This document shows, one piece after another, positions 12,387 through 24,925 of a stretch of 64,000 bases of DNA. This DNA comes from Gonatopus flavifemur. Lineage: Eukaryota; Arthropoda; Insecta; Hymenoptera; Dryinidae. The position numbers and the translations under genes are program-made. The notes beneath the pieces are model-generated. The model saw nothing but the letters and a program-made list of their open reading frames with translations, had not been told where the DNA came from and made no database searches. The stretch spans positions 28,588,001-28,652,000 of the forward strand of contig JAFFJZ010000006.1 of NCBI GenBank assembly GCA_018340375.1. The letters are read 5' to 3'. How positions within the stretch are numbered: position 1 is the first letter of the stretch; each line of letters opens with the position of its first letter.

Positions 12387-12575
12387 TTAGGAAGTACTAC
12401 CCTCGCTATGAGCTCTTTTAAAGCACGGAGGGGTGAAATTTATTTTTCTAGACACGAAGGGTGAGTTTGTAAAGCCTCCGCCGCGTAGGGACTGTGACAT
12501 GCTACATCTTCCACTGCTTCCACTGCAGTTTGCACTTTGTGGAACAATGATAAGACATTTTTTCAACGCTTCATC
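12387..12575 (-). CDS. possible 3'-terminal coding exon, unknown protein
   Basis: On the minus strand a clean acceptor (tttcttttcag|GATGAAGCG) at 12575 opens 62 codons to TAA at 12387. The peptide is Ser/Gly/Arg-rich and includes SGSSGRCSMSQSLRGGGF and a tail FKRAHSEGSTS, resembling a disordered C-terminus with phosphorylatable serines. A minus-strand AATAAA (TTTATT at about 12312) lies about 75 bases downstream of the stop. It could be the last exon of the gene that begins at 27977, about 14 kb upstream on the same strand, but the phases (2 out of exon 1, 0 here) require at least one intervening exon that I could not find. No family recognised. Confidence 0.35.
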   Translation of the reverse strand, partial: DEALKKCLIIVPQSANCSGSSGRCSMSQSLRGGGFTNSPFVSRKINFTPPCFKRAHSEGSTS

Positions 12576-15500
12576 CTGAAAAGAAATTACTTCCAACAAA
12601 ATAAGCTTCATTTGAATATTCCTCGAGGGGATCTTCTAATCGAGCGATTCCCTACTCTACGCAACAAACTTGCAACTTCCTTTAGTGCTAATAATCATCA
12701 GTGAATGAATATTATTTTTCAATTTTTCATTCTATCGTTACTCCATACTGAGTTTATCAATCGTCTCATCGATTATTAAGAGTCAACTGCTACTGCACGA
12801 TAAAGTGAATCCAGTAATTCGTCATGAAAATAAAAGCCGTGTGCAAATTAATCCTGGACATCCTAAGGCCCTGGCCCCGTAAGGATATATATCTTAGGCA
12901 TCCAATACAAGGTTGCCTACCTACGACCCACATAGACCCCGATAGTTGGTTACCAATGTTTTGCCCGGATATTTGATCGAAAAGCGTGACTTTCCAAGTT
13001 GGGGCTACTTTTCGAGTATTGATTATAAACCTGGCCTCCCTCTAAGCCCAGGAGAAATTTCCAAACCGAAGAGTGTATAGAAGAATATGTTTAACATATC
13101 AAGGAATTCTCTTCAACGAGGTTTCGATACAAATCTCGTGTTTGGACGATAAATCATTTCTTCGAGCGTAAGGCGAGACCGGAACAATGGTTGCCTTGCA
13201 TAGCTTTGAACTTAGGGCAACCCGTAATTCGATATCATCGGTTCCCCATATTAAAACACAAGAAATTGCGATATACTCCGCGTCCTCGCGTTCATCGACA
13301 ACAATGTCAAAAAAAAACTACTAATTTTACTCGACGATCACTCGCACTCTCGAAGGAGAGAATTCGCTACCGCGTGACGACGAGAGGTGATAAAAAACCA
13401 AAGAGTCATGAATTTGTCTCCTGACAATAATTTTCACTGGCACATTTATGGGTTACGAGTGTAACCCGTACGAGCAACGTCCCGGATTGTATCGAGAATG
13501 AAAACAAGACGGAGAACGGCACACGCTTATGAGACACGACGGGTCCAAGGCTCTGCCAAAATGCATATACAACACATACGTTACACGAGAGAAGGACGAA
13601 GAAAAAGAAACCGATCGGTGGAAGGAGGAAGACCGGAGAACAAGAAAGAGAGAGGGAGAAGAGCCACGGGATACATTGACCCCGTGAAACGTTCCTCTCT
13701 TAGAACGCGCCAGAGAGTTCTCTGTGTCATGGCATGTTACACAGTCTCGAGCACACAACTCGGAATGAAAACGAATCGTTTTGTGTTATATATCTAACTA
13801 ACAGGTTGATGACACGAGAAAAAACAAAAGAATTCTATTTCGATGGAATCTCTTTCTCCTGGGTTTTCCTTTTCCTCGCCATACCATTTTTCTTCCCTTT
13901 TCGCCAAGGAAAATCAAGGGAGAAGGAATGTTTTTATGAGAAAAAGGCTACCGCTAAGGACTAAAATAGATTTGACCTTTAGTTTAATGATTCTACACGT
14001 ATTTACGTACGTGTTGCGTAAGTACCCATATATTATTATCTCGTGTATAATAGAAGAAAAAGGTATCTTGATTGCTGGTACCGAGTACCAAGTGAAATCT
14101 CGTATGAGAGATTCATTATTTATCTATTAGCTATCCAATTATCTTATACCATTCTCGTGAAATCATTTCGCTGAAACGACGGTGACGTTCAGAGGAATGA
14201 AATAAGATGTTGGTCTAGACGATTGTTTCCATTCTTGCATTCTTGCAAAGTTCCTACGTAGAAAATAATCTTCTCTTTGATACCGTCATTCAATCCCAAC
14301 TCAATTTCAAACGATGGATTCTCTGTCCCTGTTTGTAAAGTTTCAGAGTTTGTTTCTTAACACAGTTGTTGATCCCCCTCCCCCCCCCCCCACCCCTGGC
14401 GATTCCAAAGCAACCAATTTTTATGGTTTCCTTAATGGTTACCCAAATGGTTTTTACCATATAATGATCTCCTATTTCTGACCGGAAATTAATGGTTACT
14501 TGGAGCAAATCTGCCACCAAAAAATGTGGTCCGTTTTTGGAATCTTTTGGGGGGAAAACCCCAGAAAATTACCACGAAATAACTGGAAAATCGCGAAAAT
14601 TGAAAACTTCTCTACGGGACTGGCGATGAGGAGATCTCAAAATACAATATTCTATCGATTCTCGGTAATTTGCAGCACGTTGAAACACCATATTGTAACA
14701 ACAGACTGTCATACAGAAACCCTTGGAATGCTGATAATGTTTTTTTTACAAGATACACGATTTCATTGCAAACGATGTTCTTTAATGTATTCGCAACAGC
14801 ATATCCTTTGTTCTTTTTGCAATAGTATGATTTCTTTCAAGGTCTAGTTTCACGATGCAAAGAAATCTTCGTGTGAATTTACATGACGAGTAATAATGGT
14901 TAATTTTTCCACTCATTATTCAACGTATATAATTCAAAAAGGATGTTATAAAATTGAACGATCGATGTACAGTAACTATTCTAGATATCTAATTGAATCT
15001 CAAATCAGTTGATCGTTGAATTATCGATAGAAATATTCTTGAATTGAAATCCCCGTGCACATAGAATCGATGTACAAGTTTTGTATAATTTTCCAATCTG
15101 TTCTTCCCTTTTTAGAACGATGATTTTTTTTCTGTTCGTTCACCGCCAGATGTCGAGCCCTTCGTCGTTTCTCTCCTCTACATCTCCACGTACGCGAAGC
15201 AGCAAAAGATAGACGATAAGCTAATTTCCGAATACATCCTACGTATTTTACACCTCCTTGAGAATTAAATGGCGAAACAAGATGGTTACGTTTACCGTAC
15301 GGATACGAACCATGCTACGAAATGGGAAAGTAAAATAATATTATTTTACACGAGGCACACGAGGGAGTTTGAATTAGCTAACAGATTTATATAGAATAAC
15401 TAAATGCAATTGTATCTCCGTAGAACCTGAGCTCGAGTATCAATATTTTACCTGAAGCGTGTTACAATACACCTCTCCCAGAGAAATTATTACACACGCC

Positions 15501-18500
15501 TTGAATCCTTCGTGTTTGAAAGATCTGAGAAGTAAAACTCGTGTTCTTGAATGATTATGTAAGAATTATATTGGCGAGAATACGTTTAAATGAATTCTAT
15601 CTATCATTATTGGATATACCGAATCCATCGAATGAATTGGTGCAAAAATCCATGCTTCTTTTGTTGTTGTTGTTGTTGACAAACTTTCAAACTTGTAGCA
15701 CCTAGTGTCAATAAAAATACACACGATTCTCAACAAATTGTCAAGGTTTATTGTTAAAAAAGCCTTGAATGATGACTAACGAGTTCTAAGGTCACGACTA
15801 GGAACGAACACTCTAACATTAGTCAAACACTTCTCGTTCTCTCAAGAAATATTTCTGCCGAATGCTTTCGATTTCCTAAAAAAGTAAGTAAAAGGTTGTT
15901 ATCATTTTGGCATTGACCCAACCTCATTACCGTTGAATTTTCACTTCAACGAATTCTGTTTGCCCATTATGACACATTCGACGATATTCAATTTGCTATT
16001 CGAAATTATGTCACGATTATTGAATCGATACATTTGCTCTTTTTCTCTTTGTATATTCTAGATAAGTTTGTATCAATATTTTCACGAGAGCGATGTTAGA
16101 TATTTTCTACGTTTCGAATCAATGATTACAAATTCCCGATTGAGAGCAAAAAAAAACTTCTATATTAAAGTTGAAAGGATTTTGATCAGTGTATACGAAC
16201 ATGCAAAACGAATACGCTCTGGATGTGCGGAACGAATCTGGAGCTCGTATATGTACTACATATGGCAGCGCGGCATAAGGTATGTAAGTTATATACAAAT
16301 GCACGCACCTGTTATGAATATTGCGAAGAACATCATGAGTTTCGATATGTATGACCTATATAATCACGCAACGTATGAATTAAACGCATATCAAGAAATG
16401 ACGTGGTGACAGATTTTTCAAGAGTTAAACAAATACATTTATTTATTAGTCTTAGAAAGTGTTTCGAAACTTTCCGAGGTCTAAAAATTGATAAATAGAG
16501 CGATATAAAACGTTTGAAGGTACAGCTGTCCCTTATTCGATCGATCTCCCCTATATCGTGATACCCGCATTGAAGAATAATTCCATATAATTTTAATAAA
16601 TGTATGTTTTCCTGTGGTGAAGTCGACAAAGAGTGGAGACGATCGGATCGTTTTGTAACCACCTTTGATACCGTTTATGCAGATTTTTTATTTATAATCT
16701 TCAACTGAAATACCTTCCTTTATCTATGCGAGAATGTCTGTGGCGTTTGTAATGTTAGTATAAATTGAATGTAATTGCAGCTTAGAAGCACAACCGCGCA
16801 ACGTAAACCCACATAGGGTTTAATAACAATCGGTTTAACGATGGACCATAGACTTCATTAATCGCTCATCAAAGAATGACTACTCCTACTACTACTACTA
16901 CTACTGAGACCGAACTATGAAAAATTAACAACATATGCATATCGATTCAACTCACATAACGTGTAGATAAAGAGAACTCATTCTCTTCACCTCTGTATAA
17001 AAATATGATTACATAAAAACTTTTTATTCATAGAACGAACATTGCTCTGTCATCCGATTCGTCAACGTTTCTGTGGACATTCAATAATCATTTGTTCCGC
17101 GGAGATTGCTTTACAGGTATTGTTTGCGTAAAACAAGACCGTGTATATTCACACGTATGCCTCGCTTTTATAAAAAAAGCTTAGACTCGAAATGTTTTTT
17201 CCTTCTTCTTCCTTCTTCAACAAACTCGGGCATTCAGCGATTTGCCCTTGAAGATACCCAATCCTTATAGAGAGCGAATCAAAAAGACCTTGCATACGTA
17301 ATACTACATATATTGACTTTCATAGAGTGTATATAATAATATAATTCAGAATTTTCAACGCTCAGGTGTTATTTTCATAACAAAAACATATGAAGTTCAT
17401 CACATTCATCATCGAGTTTTGAAACAAAGGAAATCATCGAGAGGGACTTGTAACTACCGACCGATGAATATTAACGATATATCACAGTGCAATTACTTGC
17501 ACGTGTGCCGCGAGAAAGACAGAAGGAGTACAGTGGAAGAAGGTAGGCAGGTAGGTGTACCGTCGATCAATCGTGTAACGTGTTAAGTTACAAAATGACA
17601 TTTGTAAAGTAATTCATCGCGAAGTAATGTGCAACGCAATGTACGATGAACAAAAAATACATGAAACGTCGTCATAATCTGAGTCTCACTCACATCATTA
17701 TATCGCAATAGTATCCAACAAAGAACGACACACGTTACATCATAGATGCCTAAGTATAGTAATAATCGTATAAATAATACTCAGTGAATTTTCTATGTTC
17801 CTTGTTTGTCGAGAAAGTGAGAAAAAGTTGCAAAGTTGCATTGCGAAATCCATTGGAATTGGATATTTTTCCAGGAATTGAGATCCATTTGTACTTCATC
17901 GTGGCTTTGTGTATTATATTCGATCAACAAGGTCATTTTCAGTATGAAACACTTCGAGTTGAATTCAATTGAAACGGTAACATTGTTTCCCGATAAAGTA
18001 ATAATTGAATAATTTCGTTGAATTCAAGGTAGAAAATACGTATCTCGGAAGACGTTCGAGTTACTCGATCTGATGATGTATTATACTATAATTATTGATT
18101 ATAATCCAACACGTGTTGGAGAACACGATCAATCTGAGGATTGATGTGGGAAATTTTCTGTCATTCAAATCAGATATTATCTTCTTTGGTTTATTACATT
18201 TCACAAACACTTTCTTGTTATTTTATCGACGAGAAACTTGTGTTATTTTCAAACGTTGAGAATTTGTCTTGGATGATACATCGGCTGATTGAAACGAATC
18301 ACTTCAAACGTTCTAAAATAAAATTCAAAGTCCAAACAAAACAAGTGTCGGAAGCTGAAATAATTCAAGTGTTGGAAGGATTTCACCTTGGGTTCTTTTC
18401 TTGAAAAACTTTGTGGATATTGATCGTGAGGGCTGTTCGTTCCTTTTTCTCTCTCCGTGAAAACAGTCTCCTTGCTACGAAATAGCGAAGTTAGCCAAGA

Positions 18501-18543
18501 ATCTATGAGTTCGAAAACTGCAAAGTTTGAAATCCCCATCTTG
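12576..18543. other. long gene-poor stretch (intergenic or intron)
   Basis: No supported exon in about 6 kb. Visible features are a C-run at about 14371-14390, a TTG microsatellite near 15660-15678, an ACT microsatellite near 16885-16905, and a slightly GC-richer patch at 13450-13740 without coding logic. If 12387-12575 and 26797-27977 belong to one gene, this would be intron. Confidence 0.4.
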
Positions 18544-19256
18544 CACGGAAAAAAGTAATTAGCTGTGAGATGGACAGTTACTTTTTTAGCTGTTGTAGAT
18601 AGAGTTTAGCTGCCGCAGCAGAATCTTCAGCTTCATCAGCTAAAGTTTAGCGACCGTTGTTGAGAAATTAATTGTTAGATTGAAATTTAGCTGACTTGAC
18701 ACTTTTTCAGATGAAGCTGAAATTGGCAACCGATGGATGTGACTTCTGATAGAATCGAATTAATAAAAATATTTGGTCAAAAGTTACAACAATTGGCTGT
18801 TAGTTTCAGCTTTAATTTTTTTAGCACCCCTTTTTCACTGTTATAGCTGAAATAACTGCAGTTGTATAGGTATTTTTCAGCTACCACAGTAGAAAATTGT
18901 ATAAAGCTCAAACTAGCAGCCAATTGTTTCAACTTTTGATTGAACGTTGTTGAAGCTTTTCTTACACCAGAAATCGATTGAGCAACCTTCCACTGCATTT
19001 TTCAGATGCTTGAATCTTTAATAAAAATTTTGTGTAAGAAGTTATAACAATCGGCTGCTAGATTTACGGCTGACAGGTCCAGTTTAATGAAAATTGTACC
19101 TGTAACAACTGCACGGATTTTGTAGTTGGTACTTGGATGGCCAAACAATTTAGCTATTGAATCTTCGCTGCGGCAGCTACATTTTGTGCTGCTACCGCCA
19201 AGTGAGTACCTGTGACAGCTAAAAATAGTTCTCGTAGCTAATTATTTTTCCCTGTG
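18544..19256. mobile_element. CACGGA-type AGCTG-rich foldback element
   Basis: The left end is CACGGAAAAAAGTAATTAGCT; the right end, reverse-complemented, is CACAGGGAAAAATAATTAGCT. The interior has many AGCTG...CAGCT words (tagctgccgcagcag, ttcagctaccacag) like the mirror pair at 1103-1971, but is more diverged. No coding capacity. Confidence 0.6.
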
Positions 19257-19339
19257 TATACAGCTAAAGAATATGTTCCATGTGGACCTTTGGAAAAACA
19301 ACTGGCGATTTTGAAACTATCAACCTACGGACCCTAGCG

Positions 19340-19729
19340 CACGGAAAAAACAATTTAACCGTACACTGACAGAAAAATGACCTGATTGAAACATTCGTGG
19401 TCGCAATAATTTGAAATCTGGTTCAATTCACCAGGAGATGTGGCTGTGATGTTCAGAAACAGTGGTTCCTGGTGTGATAACCAGAATATGCAGTTAATTT
19501 TTGTTTCAATCACATTTTCTGGTGAATCGAACCAGATTTCAAGTTATTACGACCACGAATGTTTCAACCAGGTCGTTTTTCTGTCAGTGTAGCAAAAAAG
19601 TGGCTGGCAGAGACACTAGCTCTTGCAGTTGATTTTTGGCTGTTATAACAAATAAAATAGCTATATTTCAATGGCTGTCCGTGTCCGTGCTGGTAACTTC
19701 GCTGCTACAGCTAAATTATTTTTCCCATG
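19340..19729. mobile_element. second CACGGA-type foldback, interrupted
   Basis: The ends are CACGGAAAAAACAATTTA and, reverse-complemented from the right, CATGGGAAAAATAATTTAGCTG. Words such as gttgatttttggctgttataac and cgctgctacagct place it in the AGCTG-rich family. It is split by the complete TA-flanked MITE at 19364-19589, so it is the older of the two. Confidence 0.55.
19364..19589. mobile_element. 226-bp CACTGACAG MITE with TA duplication
   Basis: The left CACTGACAGAAAAATGACCT and right AGGTCGTTTTTCTGTCAGTG are inverted repeats, continuing through a shared block TTGAAACATTCGTGG and a second block TTTGAAATCTGGTTC. The central part also folds. TA stands outside each end (19362-19363 and 19590-19591). 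It shares the CACTG terminus and TA target with the large transposon at 52383-60951. Confidence 0.8.
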
Positions 19730-22700
19730 CGAGGAGATCCAGAGAATGACTGAGTCCATGTTTACCAAAGAACTCTGGAACGACGATACCGTGTCACTTT
19801 AGAATTTCCACAAACGAAGAAGTTTATTGAAAACTCATTTTACCCAGCATAAATCATCCTCAATAAAACTCTTTCGCATAATTCCTTCGACGATTTGTGA
19901 TTATTCAATCACGCATCACAGCCAGCTCATTTATTCATCCATTCATTCATTTCAATTGCAAATACTTGTCATAAAAATCCCATTGAAAGCAATTATCGAG
20001 GGGAAGGTTTCGTGCGAGATTCGCACTAATCATCGTCATCTGTGGGAAAAGAAACATTTGAAAAGTCGTTGAGCGTAATCGTTTAAAGGCCAACGCAGAA
20101 AGATTGAAATACGCGATGCAAGGAACAACGAGAAAGAGACGGAAAGATTCCTGAACAAAGAGAATTGTCGATAATAAAACAACGTTATCCTTGAACGATA
20201 CAACGCGAAGTGGTGTGTTGTCAACGATCACTAAACAACGCAATCGTTGAATATTATTTTCAATTTGAAATTTTTCCTTCTTTCCCAAATTCGAGTAGAT
20301 TCATTCTTATCGCTCGTGAGAGTTGATGCCTTGTTTTCTCTCAAGCAAAAAAGAACTCGAAGAGGAATCATTAATTTATCGACAACTCCATTCTTTGGAA
20401 CGCTCTTCTCTTTTTTTTTCCTCCTCTCGTATCGCTTATCGATACGCAACCAAATTTCGAAATTTATATCGTTGTTGTTTCGTGTGTTTTGTATTTTTTT
20501 ATTTTATTTAATACAAACTTGAAATTAAAATTAAATGAATTTCAAAAAATAATCATAAAAAAAAAGAAAGAGAAAATCGATAAGAAGTCAAGAATAGTGT
20601 GTTTTTAAATTGTGAAAATCTGGGCACGACGTTCTGAGGAATTTTTTCGAATTTTGTTTTGTATGATTCGACATCCGGTTTGCTTTGATAACGGATGCTG
20701 ACTCAGAAGGTGTTTTCGTTCCTTTTGCTCGAGCCTCGACGATCCTACTTCGACTCGTGTCGAAAATCGAAATTGACAATTGTCGGAGAGAAGAACGATT
20801 CAAGTTGGGGGACTGTGAAAGTGTCTTCCCACGTGAAACGAATTTTATAGATTCTTTTATACAATTTGTATCAATTTTGTTCTCCTTTTTCGACTACTAC
20901 CAATTTTTTATATAATTTATAAACTTGGATTCGCGTCTAGCTAAAGAGAGGAATAAACTGTGAATATTCTCTTCATCCATCGAATTTAGCGAGAAAAGAA
21001 AGAACCTGTTCTCTAAGATAAAAGAAAAACAACATGACCCGTCGGGGACATGACCCTACGTGTGAACAATCTGGACGTTGACCCTATTTCTCTTCCAACG
21101 GACTCAATTCGTCCTGATATCCTCGCATAAACTTACAAATTATATTAGATAAAATTTATGTTCGAATTAACTGCAATCAATCAACATAATTATCTCATTA
21201 ATTAACACCACGAGCTTTCTTATCGAGAAATCTTTCGTGAAATACACCACTGCTTTCCCGGTACCTTCGAATCACACGTTAGGAATTGCACTCGTTCCAA
21301 TCGGACGTTTCTTTTCATGTATATATTATTATGGAATGAAGCTTGAATTCACGAGACATGAATATTCATGTTTATACATCATTGTGGACAGGCCAAAGCG
21401 GAAAGTATTAATTACACTGCGGTAAGATAGTTTCAATAAAACAAAAACGGAATTCTCATTTTATATGTAAAACAGAATTTTACCTGCAACCACGTTGATC
21501 TATGGAATCGATCATTTTTATAATAACTTGTGATTGTGATCTTCCACACTTTTGAAATGTGAAAATTTGTTATGAAATTTGTTGTTTGTTAGGTCTTCGT
21601 GCGATGTATATGAAGCGTCGCGTTACCGCGTTATACTGTGAATTTTATAATTTCTCATTCTCCGTGTAAAACCAATTCACGTAACTAAAGCATATAACGT
21701 ATAAATGACTGTTAGGAGTATTTATTCCATAACCTAGGGTATAATTCAAGTATTGTAACTCCAATATTTCTCACAGAGATGATGCAAACGTCATTACGTA
21801 GGATTCTAATTATGGAAATTTAGCTTGCCGCTTTGTGCTATCCGAGTCCGTTTTAGCACGCTCCGATGAAACAGTGAGAATCCAGGGAATAATTACATAT
21901 TTGAAACAGTGGCTAAAATTCTCTCCCTTCCTGAACTTTTTTTTCATCTTCTTTACTTCACAAATCCAATAATTTAGGTCAAACATTTGTATTCCTTTTT
22001 ATTGTTCGTTTATGATATATGCTGTTATGAAATTCAATTGAAATCGCAAACCAAAACCACACGACGAATAAAATTATCGAAAAAGGTATAGCATCCAAAA
22101 AGTATCTTAATTACGCACAACACTGTATCATTTATTCAACAACGATGACCTATAATATTTCCGATGAGTCAATAATTCTTCCTTCATCGTCTTTTGTCGA
22201 AACTGCATTGTATTTAAATGCAATATTCGAGAGCTTCTAAAAAAGTAGGTTGTTTGGCCGAAGATTTTCGATTGCTTGACAAATTTTTACAGTTTATTGG
22301 ATGTCTAAGATGATATCGAGTTACAAAACCTCCACACATCACTTTTTTTGCTCTCGTTTTCTCTCACGTGTCACGACCCTCACAATATTTCCATCGTCGA
22401 AACGTAGGTAGGTGGTCGAAAATTCCACAAGTTTGGAATTACATCCTGATAAAGTTATTTTCATGACAAAAAACTTCGAAAGAATTCCTACGAGAATCGT
22501 GAGCAAAATTCTTCTTTTCGAAACCAAGATGGATGGAAATGGCTTCAATCGAAGATTACGATTAAAATAATCCTCGAATATCGCGCGCCGATTGAGAATT
22601 TATTAACATCCACGTCTGTCGGAGCATCCAATGTCGCAAACCTCGCAGTTTGTATTCTCAAGGCCACACGAATACCGCCGCGAAGTAACATTCGAGGCAA

Positions 22701-24299
22701 TCTTATCGTAATCCCATAGTTTGAAAATAAGTTTCAATGAAACAAGTGAGGAAATATTTGTTCCTACTTCGTAAAAGTGGATAAATACTACCATTGAAAT
22801 GAATTTCAAAACGAAAACCAAGAGAAAAATATTTTCATACCATTTCTGGTTCACAAAGTGAAAAATATTAGGGAGGAAAAAAAAAAGGTCTACCTCATTC
22901 TGTGAAGAGTATATTTCATTTGCTGGAATTTGTCCTCCTCGGAATTGATGTCAAACGAATGAGAGACAGAGGGAACACATTTCAACCTTAATAAGAAAAA
23001 AAAGGGCTTGTTCTTTCGACTTGGATTTTTTTCTTTCCTCAAAACATCTCGATCTAATTTCTCATTTCGCAAGGTATGTATCGTCGAGGCCTCGTCTGTT
23101 ATTATATGATAAATTAATCGGTGGTTAACATACGTATCGTAATTATGAATACTGGAAGTATTCATCTCATAGCGTAGAGAGGAGAAGAGAAAAAAAGAAA
23201 AAATATGTATGGCAAATTATCGTGTAAAATTTGTTCTAGTACAGATACATTTTACAGTTATTCTGCATTCTTTCACGCACTATGTTCACTATGTAACTTC
23301 ACGTTACAGTGTCAAAGTATCAACAGAAAATTTAATTTTCATGAAACAAGACACAGTAAATTTTGTTTAATACTGAGAAATCGGTTTTTCGAATGAACAG
23401 CGGCGGATTCAAAACTGTTTCAAAGATTCAGGCTGCTGGAATGCATATTCGAAAGACACTTCGTCAATTCCTGATAACGCTTAAGCAATAAAGAATTACT
23501 CTAGAATTTAAAAGATACCTCAAAGTTAGGGATTTTTCGTTTTCTTGTAACTAGGATTATTTGAATATGGCCAGCCCACTTGACATGTATTTTACCCCTC
23601 GGATACTTTCTTTCGATTATTACAGTGACATAAAATTGAATTGCAATATTACCATCTTCAATAACTTCTTAGTGAGCTTTTATACAACAAATTCCGCAAC
23701 TTGATATTCACGCACATGTATTCAATTTACACCCCACGCGACTGTTTTGAGTATCATTTAGATTTACTTGGAAAAATGTATTCGAATCCTGGCAGGAAAA
23801 TTTCTGTTAGGGCTTGACTGAAAGACTGATAAAAACCCTTCAGAGACTGACAAACATCATCGCTCGATTCTGCCTGACATTCTCAGCACGGCGGGGCAAA
23901 ATATTCGCAGTTTTTTCATCAAGAACTCGCAGAAAGTCTCATTGTTATCGAAATCTACAGTCACAGTCAATTTTTTTCTCTGTGATTGAAGGACTTTGAA
24001 AAACTTTCGTGTAGGAAAACTCCATTAAAATTGCAATCTGCCAATCGCTATCAAACCATAGGAAATTCGACAGCGTATTTCTAGGATTCGTGGCATTATT
24101 TCTTAAAAGTTGTAGCCAAAGCTAGGTTGCCAATAGATGTGAATGTGTTTCATAGAATCGTTTTATCGAGTAACCAAACTGGTTAGTCGAAAATCGCTCG
24201 ATCAATACCTGATGTAAAAGATATTCAAACTAAGTTCAATTAAGAGTTACATTACAGAGACAGTCGGCTGCTAGCTTTGGGCTGCTAGTTTCGATTGTA
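19730..24299. other. intergenic, nothing recognised
   Basis: About 4.6 kb with no supported exon or complete repeat. Short open frames are AT-rich chance frames. Near 24245-24298 and again at 25360-25410 are ggctgctag/agttacattacagagacagtcgg fragments of a common, degenerate repeat. Confidence 0.4.
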
Positions 24300-24925
24300 G
24301 GTCAGTTCTCCTAATCCTTTTCTCCTAAAAGTGTATGGTCCTAAAATGAATAGTCCTAAAACATTGTCTCCTAAAAAAATGATTACTAGCATGCAAGTGT
24401 TCTAAATTGTTTATTTTGTTCCAGATCATAGCTGCTATCAGTTTACAATTCCAGATTATAACCTACAGATTTTAAGTACGTCACAATATCGGTCTCATAT
24501 TCATCATATATCGAAACTATATTAAAAATTCTCTCAGCAGCCCTCTTCTGTTTGGGATTACGAACCTTTCTAATTGTTTGTCCCAAGTCAAATTGTTGTA
24601 ACATACACTCAGTGTCCGCTTGTTCTTTTATTATTTCTCTGAAAAAAGTGTATATACTTGGATGAGAACGACCTACAACAATTTGGAAGCGATTATGGAA
24701 GTGAACTTTGTAACAAGTGAACAGCTCAAAGAAGAAAGACAATCGAGCGAGTCGAGCATCTTTAAGAGTTCATGATTTCAATCCAAATGTTATTGTATTA
24801 TATTAGGAATTCATGTTTTTTGAAAAATGTAAATTAGGAGAAATAGATTAGGAAAAGAAAGTTTAGGACTCGCACTCTATTAGGAATTCATATTTTTTAG
24901 GACTTACAGATTAGGAGAACTGACC
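24300..24925. mobile_element. TCCTAA-rich inverted-repeat element with transposase relic
   Basis: GGTCAGTTCTCCTAATC at the left is exactly inverted at the right as GATTAGGAGAACTGACC. Inside the left end are repeated TCCTAAAA words; inside the right end repeated TTAGGA words, so the arms extend as motif arrays. The centre holds a minus-strand frame resembling the tail of a MULE transposase. The outer flanks (ctagttt on both sides) show it landed in an older degenerate repeat. No exact target duplication could be fixed. Confidence 0.65.
24443..24742 (-). pseudogene. C-terminal fragment resembling a MULE-type transposase
   Basis: The minus-strand frame includes SHPSIYTFFREIIKEQADTE, then LQQFDLGQ and later AAERIFNIVSIYDEY...YLKSVGYN. 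As I know the family, insect MULE/FLYWCH-associated transposases end with a similar order: a HPNI-like motif, KEQ, an LQQF..GQ segment, and a final 'RI..I...Y......YLR'. Only about 100 residues remain; no catalytic domain or zinc finger is present upstream, and the apparent start is not a real initiation site. It sits between TCCTAA-rich inverted repeats, consistent with an internally deleted element keeping only the tail of its transposase. The family call rests on motif memory, not alignment. Confidence 0.55.

Noticed and set aside
13498..13797. Arg-rich open frames on both strands in a less AT-rich patch
   Set aside because: No recognisable domain, no supporting splice sites and no strand preference.
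19911..19945. Sequence resembling a mir-2 family microRNA (atcacagccagct)
   Set aside because: The 3' half does not match the family and no complementary arm is visible within 100 bases, so no precursor hairpin forms.
22235..22260. let-7-like word (agtaggttgt)
   Set aside because: Only about ten bases match, the mature 5' end is wrong, and no hairpin partner is present.
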